Assembly: GCF_012910785.2 (NCBI RefSeq)
Contig: NZ_WTVH02000010.1
Span: 434,001 to 498,000, forward strand
Direction of reading: 5' to 3'
DNA: 64,000 bases
Origin: Aromatoleum buckelii
Lineage (GTDB): Bacteria; Pseudomonadota; Gammaproteobacteria; Burkholderiales; Rhodocyclaceae
In this document: piece after piece, positions 7,623 through 20,228 of the stretch
How the letters are laid out: every line of letters begins with the position of its first letter
How positions within the stretch are numbered: position 1 is the stretch's first letter
Notes under the pieces: generated by a model
The model's input: only the letters and a program-made list of their open reading frames with translations
Told to the model about the DNA's origin: nothing
Databases searched by the model: none
Program-made: the position numbers and the translations under genes

Positions 7623-10600
7623 ATGAACCTGCAATCGAAAATATGGCTGGGCGTCGCTGCCGTGATCGTCACGATCATGAGTGCCGACCTGTACCTCGGC
7701 TATCGCGGCATCGAAAAGCAGGTGCGCGCCGAGCTCGACGAGCACGCGCGCGTCGTGCGGGCGCTGCTGATGGCGACGCGGCGGGTCTATCAGCAGCAGT
7801 TCCTCGCCAGCGGGCTGCCCGTTGATGAAAGAACCATCGGCTTCCTGCCAGCGCACGCGCTGTCGCGCATCTCGAGTGATTTTCCTCGATGGATCAGCAC
7901 CGGCTTGTGGTTCAACAACGTCTCGGACCGTCCGCGCAATCCGGACAACCGCGCCGACGCGCACGAAATCGCGGCGATGGACTGGTTTCGTCAGCATCCG
8001 ACAGCCAGCGAGCGCATTGCCGAAATCCGCGACGAGGGCGGGCCGGATGTCTATCACTTCACCGCACCGATCTGGCTCGAACCCTATTGCCTGCGCTGCC
8101 ACGGCGAGCGCGGCGCGGCGCCCGCGACGATTCGCGACACCTATGGCGAGGCCTACGGTTACAAAGTTGGCGACCTGCGCGGCCTCATGAGCATCAAGCT
8201 GCCGATGGACGAGGTGCGGGTTCGTGCGGCGGAAGTCTGGTGGCAACAATTCGGCCTGCGCAGCGGAGGCTACGTACTGCTCCTAATTCTGCTCGGCGGG
8301 CTGCTGCAGCGGCTCGTGGTGCGGCCGTTGCGCGAGTTGCGCGCAGTGACGCAACAACTTGCGCAGGGCGAACTGTCGGCCCGGGCTGGGGTGTCCGGGC
8401 GCGATGAGCTCGCTGAACTGGCGACCAGCTTCAACGACATGGCGGCAGCGCTCGCCTGCCACGACGCGCAATATGCCCGGCTGAACCGGATCTACGCAGC
8501 GCTCTCGGCAACGAACCAGATGATCGTGCGGGTCGACAGCGAACCCGAACTGCTGCGGCGCATTTGCGAAATCGCGGTGGAGCTTGGCGGCGTGGCGATG
8601 GCATGGGTCGGGCGCCGCGATCCGGATAGCGGCAACCTCGTCCCGGTGACGCGTTTTGGGGAGGGTGTCGAGTATGTCGACGGGCTGGTGATTCCGCTCG
8701 AGCCGCACGGCCTCGAATCGGCAGGGCCGACTGCCACTGCGTGGCGCAGCAACCGGCCGGTGATCGTCGAGGATTATCTCGCCGAGAGTACAACGCGGCC
8801 GTGGCATGCGCGGGCGCGCGAATTCGGATGGCGCTCGGCTGCAGCGTTTCCGATCCTGCGCGGCGGGCAGGTGCATCTGGTGCTCAACCTCTACGACACG
8901 ACCGTCCAGGGGTTCGATGTGAAGATGCGGGATCTGATCAGCGAGATGGTGACCGACATCGGCTACGCGCTCGACCGCATCGACCTGGTTGCCGAGCAGG
9001 CGCGAACGAGCGCCGCGCTGCGCGAGAGCGAAGTGAAATACCGCACGGTGCTCGAAACGTCGCAGGACGGGTTCTGGCTGCTCGACCGCGACGGGCTGCT
9101 GACCGAAGTCAACGACGCCTACGTCGAGTTCTCGGGCTATTGCCGCGATGAACTGGTCGGCATGCATGTCACGCAGCTCGATGCCTCCGACGCTTCGGAA
9201 GTGGCACGGCATATCGAATCCGCGGTCGAGGACGGCAACGCCACGTTCGAGACCCGGCACCGCACGAAGTCGGGCGAACTCAAGCCGGTCGAAGTCAGCG
9301 TGACGTTCGATGCCGGACGTGCAGCATGTTTTTCGCTGTTCGTGCGCGACCTGTCGCGCCGTGACGAGGCGCAGGAGCATATCCGGCGCCTGTCCCATTT
9401 CGACACGCTTACCGGGCTGCCCAACAGCAGCCTGTTCGCGGACCTGTTGCGCCAGGCGATCGGGAACGCGCAGCGCAGCGGCGAGTCGCTGAGCGTGATG
9501 TATGTCGACATCGATCACTTCCAGCACATCAACGACACGCTCGGGCATCGCATCGGCGACAGGCTGCTGGTCGAGATCGCCGAACGTTTCCGGAATGCTC
9601 TGTGCGCGGAAAACACGCTGGCACGCCTGGGCGGAGACGAGTTTTTGATCCTGCTGCCGCGCGCGCAGGTCGAGAGCGCCGCCCATGTGGCCGAGAAACT
9701 GATCGTCGCCGCCGCCGACCCGATGCTGATCGAAGGTCACGAGATGCTGGTGACGCCCTCGATCGGCATCGCGATGTATCCGGCCGATGGCGAGGACTTC
9801 GAGACGCTGCTGCAAAGGGCCGATACCGCGACGAACCGGGCGAAGAGCGACGGGCGCAACACTTACCGGTTCTTTACTGCGGAGATGCAGCAGCGCTCGG
9901 CGCGCACGCTGCGGCTCGAGGCTGCGCTGCGGCGCGCCCTGGAGCGCAACGAACTGGTGCTGCACTACCAGCCGCAGATCGATCTCGTCGACTTCGGGCG
10001 CGTGGCAGGCGTCGAGGCGCTGATCCGCTGGCAACATCCGGAACTCGGGCTGGTGTCACCGGCGGAGTTCATTCCGATTGCGGAGAGCAGCGGGCTGATC
10101 CTTCCGATCGGGGAGTGGGTCATGCAGACGGCGCTGCTGCAGCTCAAGGCGTGGCAGCTCGCCGGGCTGCCGCTGGGCCAGGTGGCGGTCAACCTGTCGG
10201 CGCACCAGTTTCGCCAGCAAAACCTGCCTGCCGTCGTGGCGCGCATTCTCGCCGCAGCGGGCCTGTCCGCCAGTTGCCTGGAACTCGAACTGACTGAAAG
10301 CGCGATGATGGACGATCCTGTCGCGGCGGGGGCGATGATGGACGCGCTGCACCGGGATGGCGTACGCATGTCGATCGACGACTTCGGCACCGGGTATTCA
10401 TCGCTCAATTACCTCAAGCGCTTCCGCATCGACAAGCTCAAGATCGACCAGTCGTTCGTGCGCGACCTGACCCAGGACCCCGAAGGCGAAGCCATCGTCG
10501 AGGCGATCGTCAGCCTCGCCCGCACGCTGAGGTTCCGCACGATCGCGGAAGGCGTGGAAAAACCGGAACAGCTCGCCTTCCTACGCGCGAGCGGCTGCCA

Positions 10601-10694
10601 GGAGGTGCAGGGCTACCTGTTCAGCCGGCCGCTGCCGGCCGACGAACTGGCCGCGTGGCTGCGGGCGTGGCGCCCGGAACTGGCAGCGACATGA
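7623..10694 (+). CDS. Membrane-bound GGDEF/EAL c-di-GMP enzyme with haem-binding sensor domain
   Basis: The 1023-residue protein makes and/or degrades cyclic di-GMP. In order it has a transmembrane helix (about 5-28), a periplasmic domain with a CLRCH c-type haem motif (residues 156-160) typical of the Tll0287-like/DUF3365 sensor fold, a second membrane helix (about 216-236), HAMP, a GAF-like region (about 300-450), PAS (about 475-585), GGDEF (intact GGDEF at about 670) and EAL (intact EAL at about 798, with DDFGTGYSSL further on). Both catalytic signatures are intact, so either activity is possible. An upstream ATG (7542) would add 27 residues, but the ATG at 7623 places the hydrophobic segment at the N-terminus; neither start has a strong ribosome site. 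It is likely a redox or gas sensor controlling biofilm or motility, by family inference. Confidence 0.9.
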   Translation: MNLQSKIWLGVAAVIVTIMSADLYLGYRGIEKQVRAELDEHARVVRALLMATRRVYQQQFLASGLPVDERTIGFLPAHALSRISSDFPRWISTGLWFNNVSDRPRNPDNRADAHEIAAMDWFRQHPTASERIAEIRDEGGPDVYHFTAPIWLEPYCLRCHGERGAAPATIRDTYGEAYGYKVGDLRGLMSIKLPMDEVRVRAAEVWWQQFGLRSGGYVLLLILLGGLLQRLVVRPLRELRAVTQQLAQGELSARAGVSGRDELAELATSFNDMAAALACHDAQYARLNRIYAALSATNQMIVRVDSEPELLRRICEIAVELGGVAMAWVGRRDPDSGNLVPVTRFGEGVEYVDGLVIPLEPHGLESAGPTATAWRSNRPVIVEDYLAESTTRPWHARAREFGWRSAAAFPILRGGQVHLVLNLYDTTVQGFDVKMRDLISEMVTDIGYALDRIDLVAEQARTSAALRESEVKYRTVLETSQDGFWLLDRDGLLTEVNDAYVEFSGYCRDELVGMHVTQLDASDASEVARHIESAVEDGNATFETRHRTKSGELKPVEVSVTFDAGRAACFSLFVRDLSRRDEAQEHIRRLSHFDTLTGLPNSSLFADLLRQAIGNAQRSGESLSVMYVDIDHFQHINDTLGHRIGDRLLVEIAERFRNALCAENTLARLGGDEFLILLPRAQVESAAHVAEKLIVAAADPMLIEGHEMLVTPSIGIAMYPADGEDFETLLQRADTATNRAKSDGRNTYRFFTAEMQQRSARTLRLEAALRRALERNELVLHYQPQIDLVDFGRVAGVEALIRWQHPELGLVSPAEFIPIAESSGLILPIGEWVMQTALLQLKAWQLAGLPLGQVAVNLSAHQFRQQNLPAVVARILAAAGLSASCLELELTESAMMDDPVAAGAMMDALHRDGVRMSIDDFGTGYSSLNYLKRFRIDKLKIDQSFVRDLTQDPEGEAIVEAIVSLARTLRFRTIAEGVEKPEQLAFLRASGCQEVQGYLFSRPLPADELAAWLRAWRPELAAT

Positions 10695-10720
10695 ATTCCC
10701 GGATTCGAATTCCCGGATTC
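10693..10720. repeat. Two tandem 14-bp repeats after the c-di-GMP enzyme stop
   Basis: GAATTCCCGGATTC occurs twice in perfect tandem, beginning within the stop codon of the upstream gene. It lies in the 57-bp convergent gap before apaG. Confidence 0.8.
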
Positions 10721-10751
10721 GCCTCCCGACGCGGGCAGCGGGATGCTCCGC

Positions 10752-11135
10752 TCAGTGCAGCACGCGTGGCATCGCCAGCATGAAGGCCGGGATTTCGGCG
10801 TCGAAACGGTGGCCGTCCTCGGCCGCCATCTGGTAGCTGCCCTGCATCGTGCCGACCGGAGTTTCGAGGACGGAGCCGCTCGAATAGCTGAACTGCTGGC
10901 CGGGCGCGAGCATCGGCTGTTCGCCGATCACCCCGAGTCCGCGCACTTCCTGGACTTTGCCCGCGCCGTCGGTGATGACCCAGTGCCGGCTGATCAGCTG
11001 CGCAGGCACCTCGCCGGTGTTCGTCAGCGTGATGTGGTATGCAAAGACGTAACGATTTTCGTCCGGGTCGGATTGTCCCGGTACAAACTCGGCGGTGGCT
11101 TCCACCTTGATGCGATATTTTTCGGATTCGCTCAT
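10752..11135 (-). CDS. apaG: ApaG-family protein
   Basis: The 127-residue protein is a single fibronectin-III-like domain of the ApaG family, also called CorD. It carries the hallmark glycine-rich segment GLGVIGEQPML followed by FSYSSGS. Length matches the family (about 125). The ATG at 11135 is chosen because the MSESEKYRIKV N-terminus is typical; the frame upstream of it has no family similarity. It is transcribed divergently from purB. The cellular role in bacteria is not firmly established. Confidence 0.93.
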   Translation of the reverse strand: MSESEKYRIKVEATAEFVPGQSDPDENRYVFAYHITLTNTGEVPAQLISRHWVITDGAGKVQEVRGLGVIGEQPMLAPGQQFSYSSGSVLETPVGTMQGSYQMAAEDGHRFDAEIPAFMLAMPRVLH

Positions 11136-11137
11136 AG

Positions 11138-12634
<1,497 letters not shown>

Positions 12635-12712
12635 GCGCTGTCACGCAACGGGCCTCGACGAGCGCCACCTGCGGGTGGCGTTCTGCCGCCATCGCAATCA
12701 ACCGGAGTTCCA

Positions 12713-13030
12713 ATGGCTTTTGCCGACAACCTCAAGCAGTTGCCGAAAATCTCGCACCTGGCCGCGCTGAACCTCATCGATGCGGACGATTCGATCGTCG
12801 CCACGATCGAGAACAAGGCCGGGCAGGCCGGCTCGCTGGCGGTCTATAACCACCTCGCGCAGCTTTACGGCGCGATCGGTGCCGAAGCGGCGCGGAAAGG
12901 GCTCGAGCTGTACGGCGAGCATAGCGAGGACGCCCGCGCGAATCCCGGCAAGCATCCGAACATCGACCGCCTGATCGGGCTGATCGAGCGCGGCGAGACA
13001 CTGCGGGTGAAGCAGGTTTTCGCGGTGTGA
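12713..13030 (+). CDS. DUF2322-like conserved protein
   Basis: This is a 105-residue soluble protein, MAFADNLKQLPKISHLAAL at the N-terminus, with a lysine-bearing IENKAGQAGSLAVYNHL segment and a C-terminal HPNIDRLI helix. It resembles the small uncharacterised DUF2322 family common in betaproteobacteria; this is recalled, not searched. CGGAG before the ATG supports the start. It follows purB by 78 bp on the same strand, with a short GC hairpin (12663-12680) between them. The function is unknown. Confidence 0.7.
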   Translation: MAFADNLKQLPKISHLAALNLIDADDSIVATIENKAGQAGSLAVYNHLAQLYGAIGAEAARKGLELYGEHSEDARANPGKHPNIDRLIGLIERGETLRVKQVFAV

Positions 13031-13125
13031 CGTCCGCGCGTTGAAAGTGCTTCTGGCCGGGGCGCGTCGAGGCGCCCCCGGAGTGGTATCGCGTGGCGAG
13101 GGACCGCCGTCCCCTCGCGCGGCGC

Positions 13126-14058
13126 TCACACGACCGCTTCTTCCTTTTCCCGCTTCGGCTTGACGAACTGCTCGCGCGATACGCCGAGCCACATCACGAG
13201 CGGGCTCGCGACGAGCACCGACGAGTAGATGCCGAACAGGATGCCGATCGTCAGCGCCATCGCGAAGTAGTGCAGCGTCGCGCCGCCGAACAGCAGCATC
13301 GACAGCACCATCATCTGCGTGCTGCCATGCGTGATCACCGTGCGCGAGATCGTCGACGTGATCGCGTGGTCGAGCACTTGGGGCGTCGAGAGGTTGCGGC
13401 GCTTCTTGAAGGTTTCGCGCACGCGGTCGAACACGACGACCGACTCGTTCACCGAGTAGCCGAGCACCGCCAGCACGGCGGCGAGCACCGGCAGCGAGAA
13501 TTCCCACTGGAAGAACGCGAAGAAACCCAGGATGATGATGACGTCGTGGAGGTTGGCGATGATCGCGGACACCGCGAAGCGCCATTCGAAGCGGATCGCC
13601 AGATACACGACAATGCCGAAAATCACCAGCAGCAGCGCCATTGCACCGTCGGACGCGAGTTCCTTCCCGACTTGCGGGCCGACGAACTCGACGCGCCGCA
13701 GCTCCGGCGCAGGTCCGGCGACCGACTGCAGCGTCGCCATGGTCAGCTCGGAAACCCGCCCAGTATCGAGGTCATCGCGGTTCGGCAGACGGATCAGCAC
13801 GTCACGGGCGCTGCCGAAATTCTGCACCTGGGCGTCAGGGTAACCGGCGTCGTCGAGCGCCTCGCGGATCGGTTCCAGTTCGGGCGCCTCGGGGTACGTG
13901 ACTTCGACCAGCGTGCCGCCGGTGAATTCGACCGACAGGTGCAGGCCGCTGGTCGCGAGAAAGAACACCGCGAGCAGGAAAGTGATGAACGAGATGATAT
14001 TGAACGTCAGCGCATGGCGCATGAACGGGATATCTTTCTTGATGCGGAAGAATTCCAT
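13126..14058 (-). CDS. secF: Protein translocase subunit SecF
   Basis: The 310-residue inner-membrane protein works with SecD to use the proton motive force in late steps of preprotein export. It shows the N-terminal membrane helix, the SVEFTGGTLVEV motif of the first periplasmic domain, and a C-terminal five-helix RND-type bundle with IRFEWRFAVSAI and VLGYSVNESVVVFDRVRE signatures. It lies 71 bp downstream of secD in the same operon. A GC-rich hairpin at 13096-13118, 3' of the gene, may end the transcript. Confidence 0.97.
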   Translation of the reverse strand: MEFFRIKKDIPFMRHALTFNIISFITFLLAVFFLATSGLHLSVEFTGGTLVEVTYPEAPELEPIREALDDAGYPDAQVQNFGSARDVLIRLPNRDDLDTGRVSELTMATLQSVAGPAPELRRVEFVGPQVGKELASDGAMALLLVIFGIVVYLAIRFEWRFAVSAIIANLHDVIIILGFFAFFQWEFSLPVLAAVLAVLGYSVNESVVVFDRVRETFKKRRNLSTPQVLDHAITSTISRTVITHGSTQMMVLSMLLFGGATLHYFAMALTIGILFGIYSSVLVASPLVMWLGVSREQFVKPKREKEEAVV

Positions 14059-14129
14059 TTCTCAGGCCTTTGGTTGCATCAGGGGCGGCGCCGGGCGCCG
14101 CATTCCTTGCGTGTTCGTCAGGTGCTCGT

Positions 14130-15995
14130 TCAGCTGGCTTTGCCGGGTTTCCAGATCTGGCCGATCGACAGGCTCTCGACTTTGCGGCGCCGACCGTAGA
14201 TCAGGTTCACGAGCATGCGCGAGATCAGGATCGCGCTGAACATCGAGGTCAGGATGCCGAGGCAGTGCACGACCGCGAAGCCGCGCACCGGGCCGGAGCC
14301 GAACACCAGCAGCGCGATGCCGGCAATCAGTGTCGTGATGTTCGAGTCGAGAATCGTATCGAACGCGCGATCGTAGCCGGTGTGGATCGCTGCCTGGGGC
14401 GACACGCCGTTGCGCAGTTCCTCGCGAATCCGTTCGTTGATCAGCACGTTCGCGTCGATCGCCATGCCGAGCGTCAGCGCCATCGCGGCGATGCCGGGCA
14501 GGGTCAGCGTCGCCTGCAGGAGTGACAGCAGCGCGACCAGCAGCAGCAGGTTCGCCGCCAGCGCGATCACCGACACCACGCCGAACAGCATGTAATACCC
14601 GCTCATGAACACCGCGATCGCGATGAAGCCCCACAGCGTCGAATTGAACCCCTTGGCGATGTTGTCGGCGCCCAAGCTTGGGCCGACGGTGCGTTCCTCG
14701 ATGATCTCCATCGGCGCGGCGAGGCTGCCGGCGCGCAGCAGCAGCGCGACGTCGTTCGCCTCGGTGGTCGTCATGCTGCCGGAGATCTGCACGCGGCCGC
14801 CGCCGATCTCGCTGCGAATCACCGGCGCGGTGACGACTTCGCCCTTGCCTTTTTCGATCAGCAGGATCGCCATGCGCTTGCCGACGTTCTCGCGCGTGAC
14901 GTCGCGGAAGATGCGGCTGCCGGCGGCGTCGAGCGTCAGGTGCACGGCCGGCTCGTTGGTCTGCCCGTCGAAGCCGGGCTGCGCATCGGTGAGGCGATCC
15001 CCGGTCAGCACGACCTGCGAGCGCACCAGCAGCGGCGAGCCACCGCGCTCGGTGTAGAGCTCGGTGCCGAACGGCACGTTGCCGGCGAGCGCGGCTTCGA
15101 GTGCGCCCGGGCTGTCGTCGACCATGCGCACTTCGAGCGTCGCTGTGCGCCCGAGAATGTCCTTCGCTTTCGCGACGTCCTGCACGCCCGGCAGCTGCAC
15201 GACGATGCGGTCGGCGCCCTGCTGCTGGATCACCGGCTCGGCGACGCCGAGCTCGTTGATGCGGTTGTGCAGCGTCGTGATGTTCTGCTTGATCGCGAAG
15301 TCGCGGATCGTCTGCTGGGCGACCGGAGTCAGCGTCGCGATCAGCTTCAGGTCGGTCGAGCCGTCGTCGCGGTCGACGAGCTGGAGGTCGCGCGTGCTGT
15401 CGAGGATCGCGTTGCGTGCCGCGTCGCGCTGGGCCGCGTCGCGAAAGCGCAGCTGGATGGCATTGCCTTCGCGCACGATGCCCGCGTGGCGCACGTCCTT
15501 GTCGCGCAGCAGCGTGCGCAGGTCGCCGGCGGTCGCGTCGAGGCGCTTCGTGATCGCGCCCGGCATGTCCACTTCGAGCAGGAAATGCACGCCGCCGCGC
15601 AGATCGAGGCCGAGGTACATCGGCAGCGCGTGAATCGCGGTGAGCCAGGTCGGCGAAGCCGACAGCAGGTTCAGCGCGACGATATAGGAAGGATCGCTGG
15701 GATCGGGATTGAGCCGTTTCTCGATCGCGTCCTTCGCGCGCAGCTGGTTCTCGGTGCTCGCGAGCCGCACGCGGATGCTGTTGGCGTCGACGAACAGCCC
15801 GTCGTAGGGGACCTGGGCGTCGCGCAGCGCCTGTTCGATCGGAGCGGCCAGCGCGGAATCGAGCTTGAGCGTCGCTTTGCCGCTGGAGACCTGAACTGCG
15901 GGGACTTCACCATAGAAGTTGGGAAGGGTGTAGATCAGGCCGAAGAACAGGACCAGACCAATGAGGATGTTCTTCCAGAGCGGGTAGCGGTTCAT
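14130..15995 (-). CDS. secD: Protein translocase subunit SecD
   Basis: The 621-residue inner-membrane partner of SecF matches the usual length of about 615. It has an N-terminal membrane helix, the DLRGGVHFLLEVDM motif of the periplasmic P1 domain, a second periplasmic GERxxGPSLG-like segment (ERTVGPSLGADNI), and a C-terminal membrane bundle with AIDANVLINERIREE (about residue 510). It sits between yajC and secF in the conserved order tgt-yajC-secD-secF. Confidence 0.97.
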   Translation of the reverse strand: MNRYPLWKNILIGLVLFFGLIYTLPNFYGEVPAVQVSSGKATLKLDSALAAPIEQALRDAQVPYDGLFVDANSIRVRLASTENQLRAKDAIEKRLNPDPSDPSYIVALNLLSASPTWLTAIHALPMYLGLDLRGGVHFLLEVDMPGAITKRLDATAGDLRTLLRDKDVRHAGIVREGNAIQLRFRDAAQRDAARNAILDSTRDLQLVDRDDGSTDLKLIATLTPVAQQTIRDFAIKQNITTLHNRINELGVAEPVIQQQGADRIVVQLPGVQDVAKAKDILGRTATLEVRMVDDSPGALEAALAGNVPFGTELYTERGGSPLLVRSQVVLTGDRLTDAQPGFDGQTNEPAVHLTLDAAGSRIFRDVTRENVGKRMAILLIEKGKGEVVTAPVIRSEIGGGRVQISGSMTTTEANDVALLLRAGSLAAPMEIIEERTVGPSLGADNIAKGFNSTLWGFIAIAVFMSGYYMLFGVVSVIALAANLLLLVALLSLLQATLTLPGIAAMALTLGMAIDANVLINERIREELRNGVSPQAAIHTGYDRAFDTILDSNITTLIAGIALLVFGSGPVRGFAVVHCLGILTSMFSAILISRMLVNLIYGRRRKVESLSIGQIWKPGKAS

Positions 15996-16069
15996 GACTT
16001 GAATGAAGTGGGGTGGGGAGGCGCCAAGCGCAGGGGCGGCGGATCGGGACGCTCACGCCGCCGCGGGCC

Positions 16070-16396
16070 TCACAGGGTCTTCAGCGTGCCCTTCGGCAGC
16101 ACGTTGGTGACCGATTGGGCCTGGACGATGATATTGACGTTGTCGGCCACTTCGACGTGCAGGAAATTTTCGCCCACCTGGGTCACGCGACCGGCGATGC
16201 CACCCTGGGTGACGATTTCGTCGCCTTTCGCGATCGCCGCGACCATCGCCTTGTGTTCTTTGGCGCGCTTCATCTGCGGGCGGATCATCAGGAACCACAG
16301 CACGATGAACATCAGGATCAGCGGCAGCATGCCCATCAGGCCGCCGGTCGGGTCGCCCGCAGGTGCGGCCTGGGCGTAAGCGTTGGAAATGAACAC
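16070..16396 (-). CDS. yajC: Sec translocase accessory subunit YajC
   Basis: This is a 108-residue single-pass protein of the SecDF-YajC complex. The hydrophobic segment MLPLILMFIVLWFLMIRPQ is followed by the basic RPQMKRAKEHK motif and a KGDEIVTQGGIAGRV domain, all typical. The start is GTG at 16396, supported by CGGAG 8 bases upstream. It is the first gene of the yajC-secD-secF group and follows tgt. Confidence 0.96.
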   Translation of the reverse strand: MFISNAYAQAAPAGDPTGGLMGMLPLILMFIVLWFLMIRPQMKRAKEHKAMVAAIAKGDEIVTQGGIAGRVTQVGENFLHVEVADNVNIIVQAQSVTNVLPKGTLKTL

Positions 16397-16497
16397 GTGG
16401 GACTCCGGGTGGTTGCGTAAAGCGGCCGATTATAGCAGCAGGATAAGTCGCGCCTCGTCGCGGCGCCCGCCCGCCTGGCGCCGCGACCGTTGGCGTG

Positions 16498-18637
<2,140 letters not shown>

Positions 18638-18641
18638 GCGC

Positions 18642-18671
18642 TTGCTGGTGGGGGGCAGTTTCATGGATAAT
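18642..18671 (+). promoter_or_regulatory. Promoter of tRNA-Leu
   Basis: TTGCTG (18642-18647) and GATAAT (18666-18671) with an 18-base spacer place the transcription start a few bases before the tRNA 5' end at 18685. The -10 lies in the 47-bp divergent gap to queA. Confidence 0.6.
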
Positions 18672-18684
18672 GCGGCGCTTCCCT

Positions 18685-18771
18685 GCCGGGATGGCGGAAT
18701 CGGTAGACGCAGCGGATTCAAAATCCGCCGGTGGTGACACTGTGAGGGTTCGAGTCCCTCTTCCGGCACCA
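18685..18771 (+). tRNA. tRNA-Leu (anticodon CAA)
   Basis: The 87-base sequence folds as a class II tRNA with a 7-bp acceptor stem, long variable arm, GGTTCGAGTCC T-arm and encoded CCA. The anticodon loop TTCAAAA puts CAA at 18719-18721, decoding UUG. Confidence 0.96.
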
Positions 18772-18901
18772 GTCAAGACATGATTCTAATTGTGGAATCA
18801 ATGGCTTGCAACTGAAGCGGGCTGCCGCCGGCGGCAATTTCCCAGCAACGTGCCATCAATGACCGGGGGCAGGTGTACGAAACGCCGGGCTCCATTTCAG
18901 C

Positions 18902-19492
18902 CTACCTCGGCGCGGCCGGGCGGGCGTTGAGTCGGGTGGTGGCGGCATTCCATTCGCCGCGCGCGATCAGCGGCCACGCTTCCAGTGCACGGTCGAGCGC
19001 TTCGTCGATCTGCACCTGTTCTTCACGACGCGCGGATTTCAGCACGTAATTCACGACTTCGTTGCGGTCGCCCGGATGGCCGATACCAATGCGCAGCCGC
19101 CAGTAATCGTTGGTGGCGAGGTGAGCCGACGTATCCTTGAGACCGTTGTGGCCGCCGAGTCCGCCGCCGAATTTCAGCCGCAACTGACCCGGAGGGATGT
19201 CGAGTTCGTCATGCACGACGAGGATCTCGGCGGGCGCGATGCGGTAGAAGCGCGCGAGCGCCCCGACCGACTGGCCCGAGCGGTTCATGTAAGTCTGCGG
19301 CATCAGCAGCCACACGCCTGCATCGCGTGCATGGGCGACGAAGCCATGAAAACGCGACTCGTGGCTGAAACGCACGCCGAGATTGTCGGCGAGCCGCTCA
19401 CAAAACCAAAACCCGGCGTTGTGCCGGGTTTCGGTGTATTCGGCGCCGGGATTGCCGAGGCCGACGACGAGGCGCGGGGCTGCTGCGCTCAT
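18902..19492 (-). CDS. pth: Peptidyl-tRNA hydrolase
   Basis: The 196-residue enzyme releases tRNA from prematurely dropped peptidyl-tRNA. The family motifs are present: VGLGNPGAEYTETRHNAGF with the catalytic His, MPQTYMNRSGQSV, VHDELDIPPG with the catalytic Asp, and GGGLGGHNGLKD. It lies 51 bp downstream of rplY in the conserved prs-rplY-pth order. The 130 bases between it and tRNA-Leu hold nothing I can name. Confidence 0.97.
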   Translation of the reverse strand: MSAAAPRLVVGLGNPGAEYTETRHNAGFWFCERLADNLGVRFSHESRFHGFVAHARDAGVWLLMPQTYMNRSGQSVGALARFYRIAPAEILVVHDELDIPPGQLRLKFGGGLGGHNGLKDTSAHLATNDYWRLRIGIGHPGDRNEVVNYVLKSARREEQVQIDEALDRALEAWPLIARGEWNAATTRLNARPAAPR

Positions 19493-19543
19493 CGAATCGA
19501 TATCCTCATGATCCCGGCGGGCTGCGAACGAGAAGTCGCAGCC

Positions 19544-20149
19544 TCAGGCCGCGGCTTCGCCTTCGGCGGCCTCGGCTGCGCCGCCCTTGACCATCAGCGC
19601 GGTCGCGACGACCGGGTCGCCTTCGCCGTGGTGGACGACTTCGACGCCTTCGGGCAGATTGAGCTGCGAGACGTGGATCGACTGGCCGGCTTCGAGCGTC
19701 TGCAGGTCGACTTCGATGAATTCAGGCAGGTTCGCCGGCAGGCAGGCGACGTCGAGTTCGGTCATCGTGTGCGAGATCATGCAGCCGCCGAGCTTGACCG
19801 CCGGATTGGTGTCGTTGTTGATGAAGTGCAGCGGCACCTTCAGGTGGAGCTTGTGGCCCGCATCGACGCGCTGGAAGTCGAGGTGCAGCACTTGCTGCTT
19901 GTACGGATGCCACTGGACGTCGCGCAGCACGACGGTCTGCTTGGCGCCTTCGATCTCGATCCCCAGCACCGAAGCGTGGAAAGTTTCCTTCTTCAGCAGG
20001 TGGTAGAGCTCGTTGTGGTCGACCGTGATCGCCTGGGCGTCGGCGTCGGCACCGTAGATGATGCCGGGGATCTGGCCGGCGCGACGCAGGCGGCGGCTCG
20101 CACCCGTGCCCTGTTCCACGCGCTGGGTGGCCTTGAATTCGATTTGCAT
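19544..20149 (-). CDS. rplY: 50S ribosomal protein L25, long (CTC/TL5) form
   Basis: This 201-residue protein binds 5S rRNA. The N-terminal L25 domain is recognisable (QRVEQGTGASRRLRRAGQIPGIIYG), followed by the CTC-type beta domain and a short acidic alanine-rich tail. It is the long form, unlike the 94-residue enterobacterial L25. It is located between prs and pth, as in other betaproteobacteria, and is probably co-transcribed with prs. Confidence 0.96.
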   Translation of the reverse strand: MQIEFKATQRVEQGTGASRRLRRAGQIPGIIYGADADAQAITVDHNELYHLLKKETFHASVLGIEIEGAKQTVVLRDVQWHPYKQQVLHLDFQRVDAGHKLHLKVPLHFINNDTNPAVKLGGCMISHTMTELDVACLPANLPEFIEVDLQTLEAGQSIHVSQLNLPEGVEVVHHGEGDPVVATALMVKGGAAEAAEGEAAA

Positions 20150-20228
20150 TGTGTGACTCCTGGTTGAAACGATCCGCCCGCGACCAGGCGGATGGGTTGG
20201 GCCGCCGGCTCGTGCCGGCGGCGAAAAT

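Noticed and set aside
8283-10037. 584-residue minus-strand frame in the c-di-GMP gene
   Set aside because: Shadow of the GAF-PAS-GGDEF coding strand; no recognisable domain.
13057-13118. Two GC hairpins between DUF2322 and secF as definite terminators
   Set aside because: The stems are strong but neither is followed by a T run on either strand, so they were not listed as terminators.
14940-16379. 479-residue plus-strand frame over secD and yajC
   Set aside because: Antisense to secD and yajC, which carry all family motifs.
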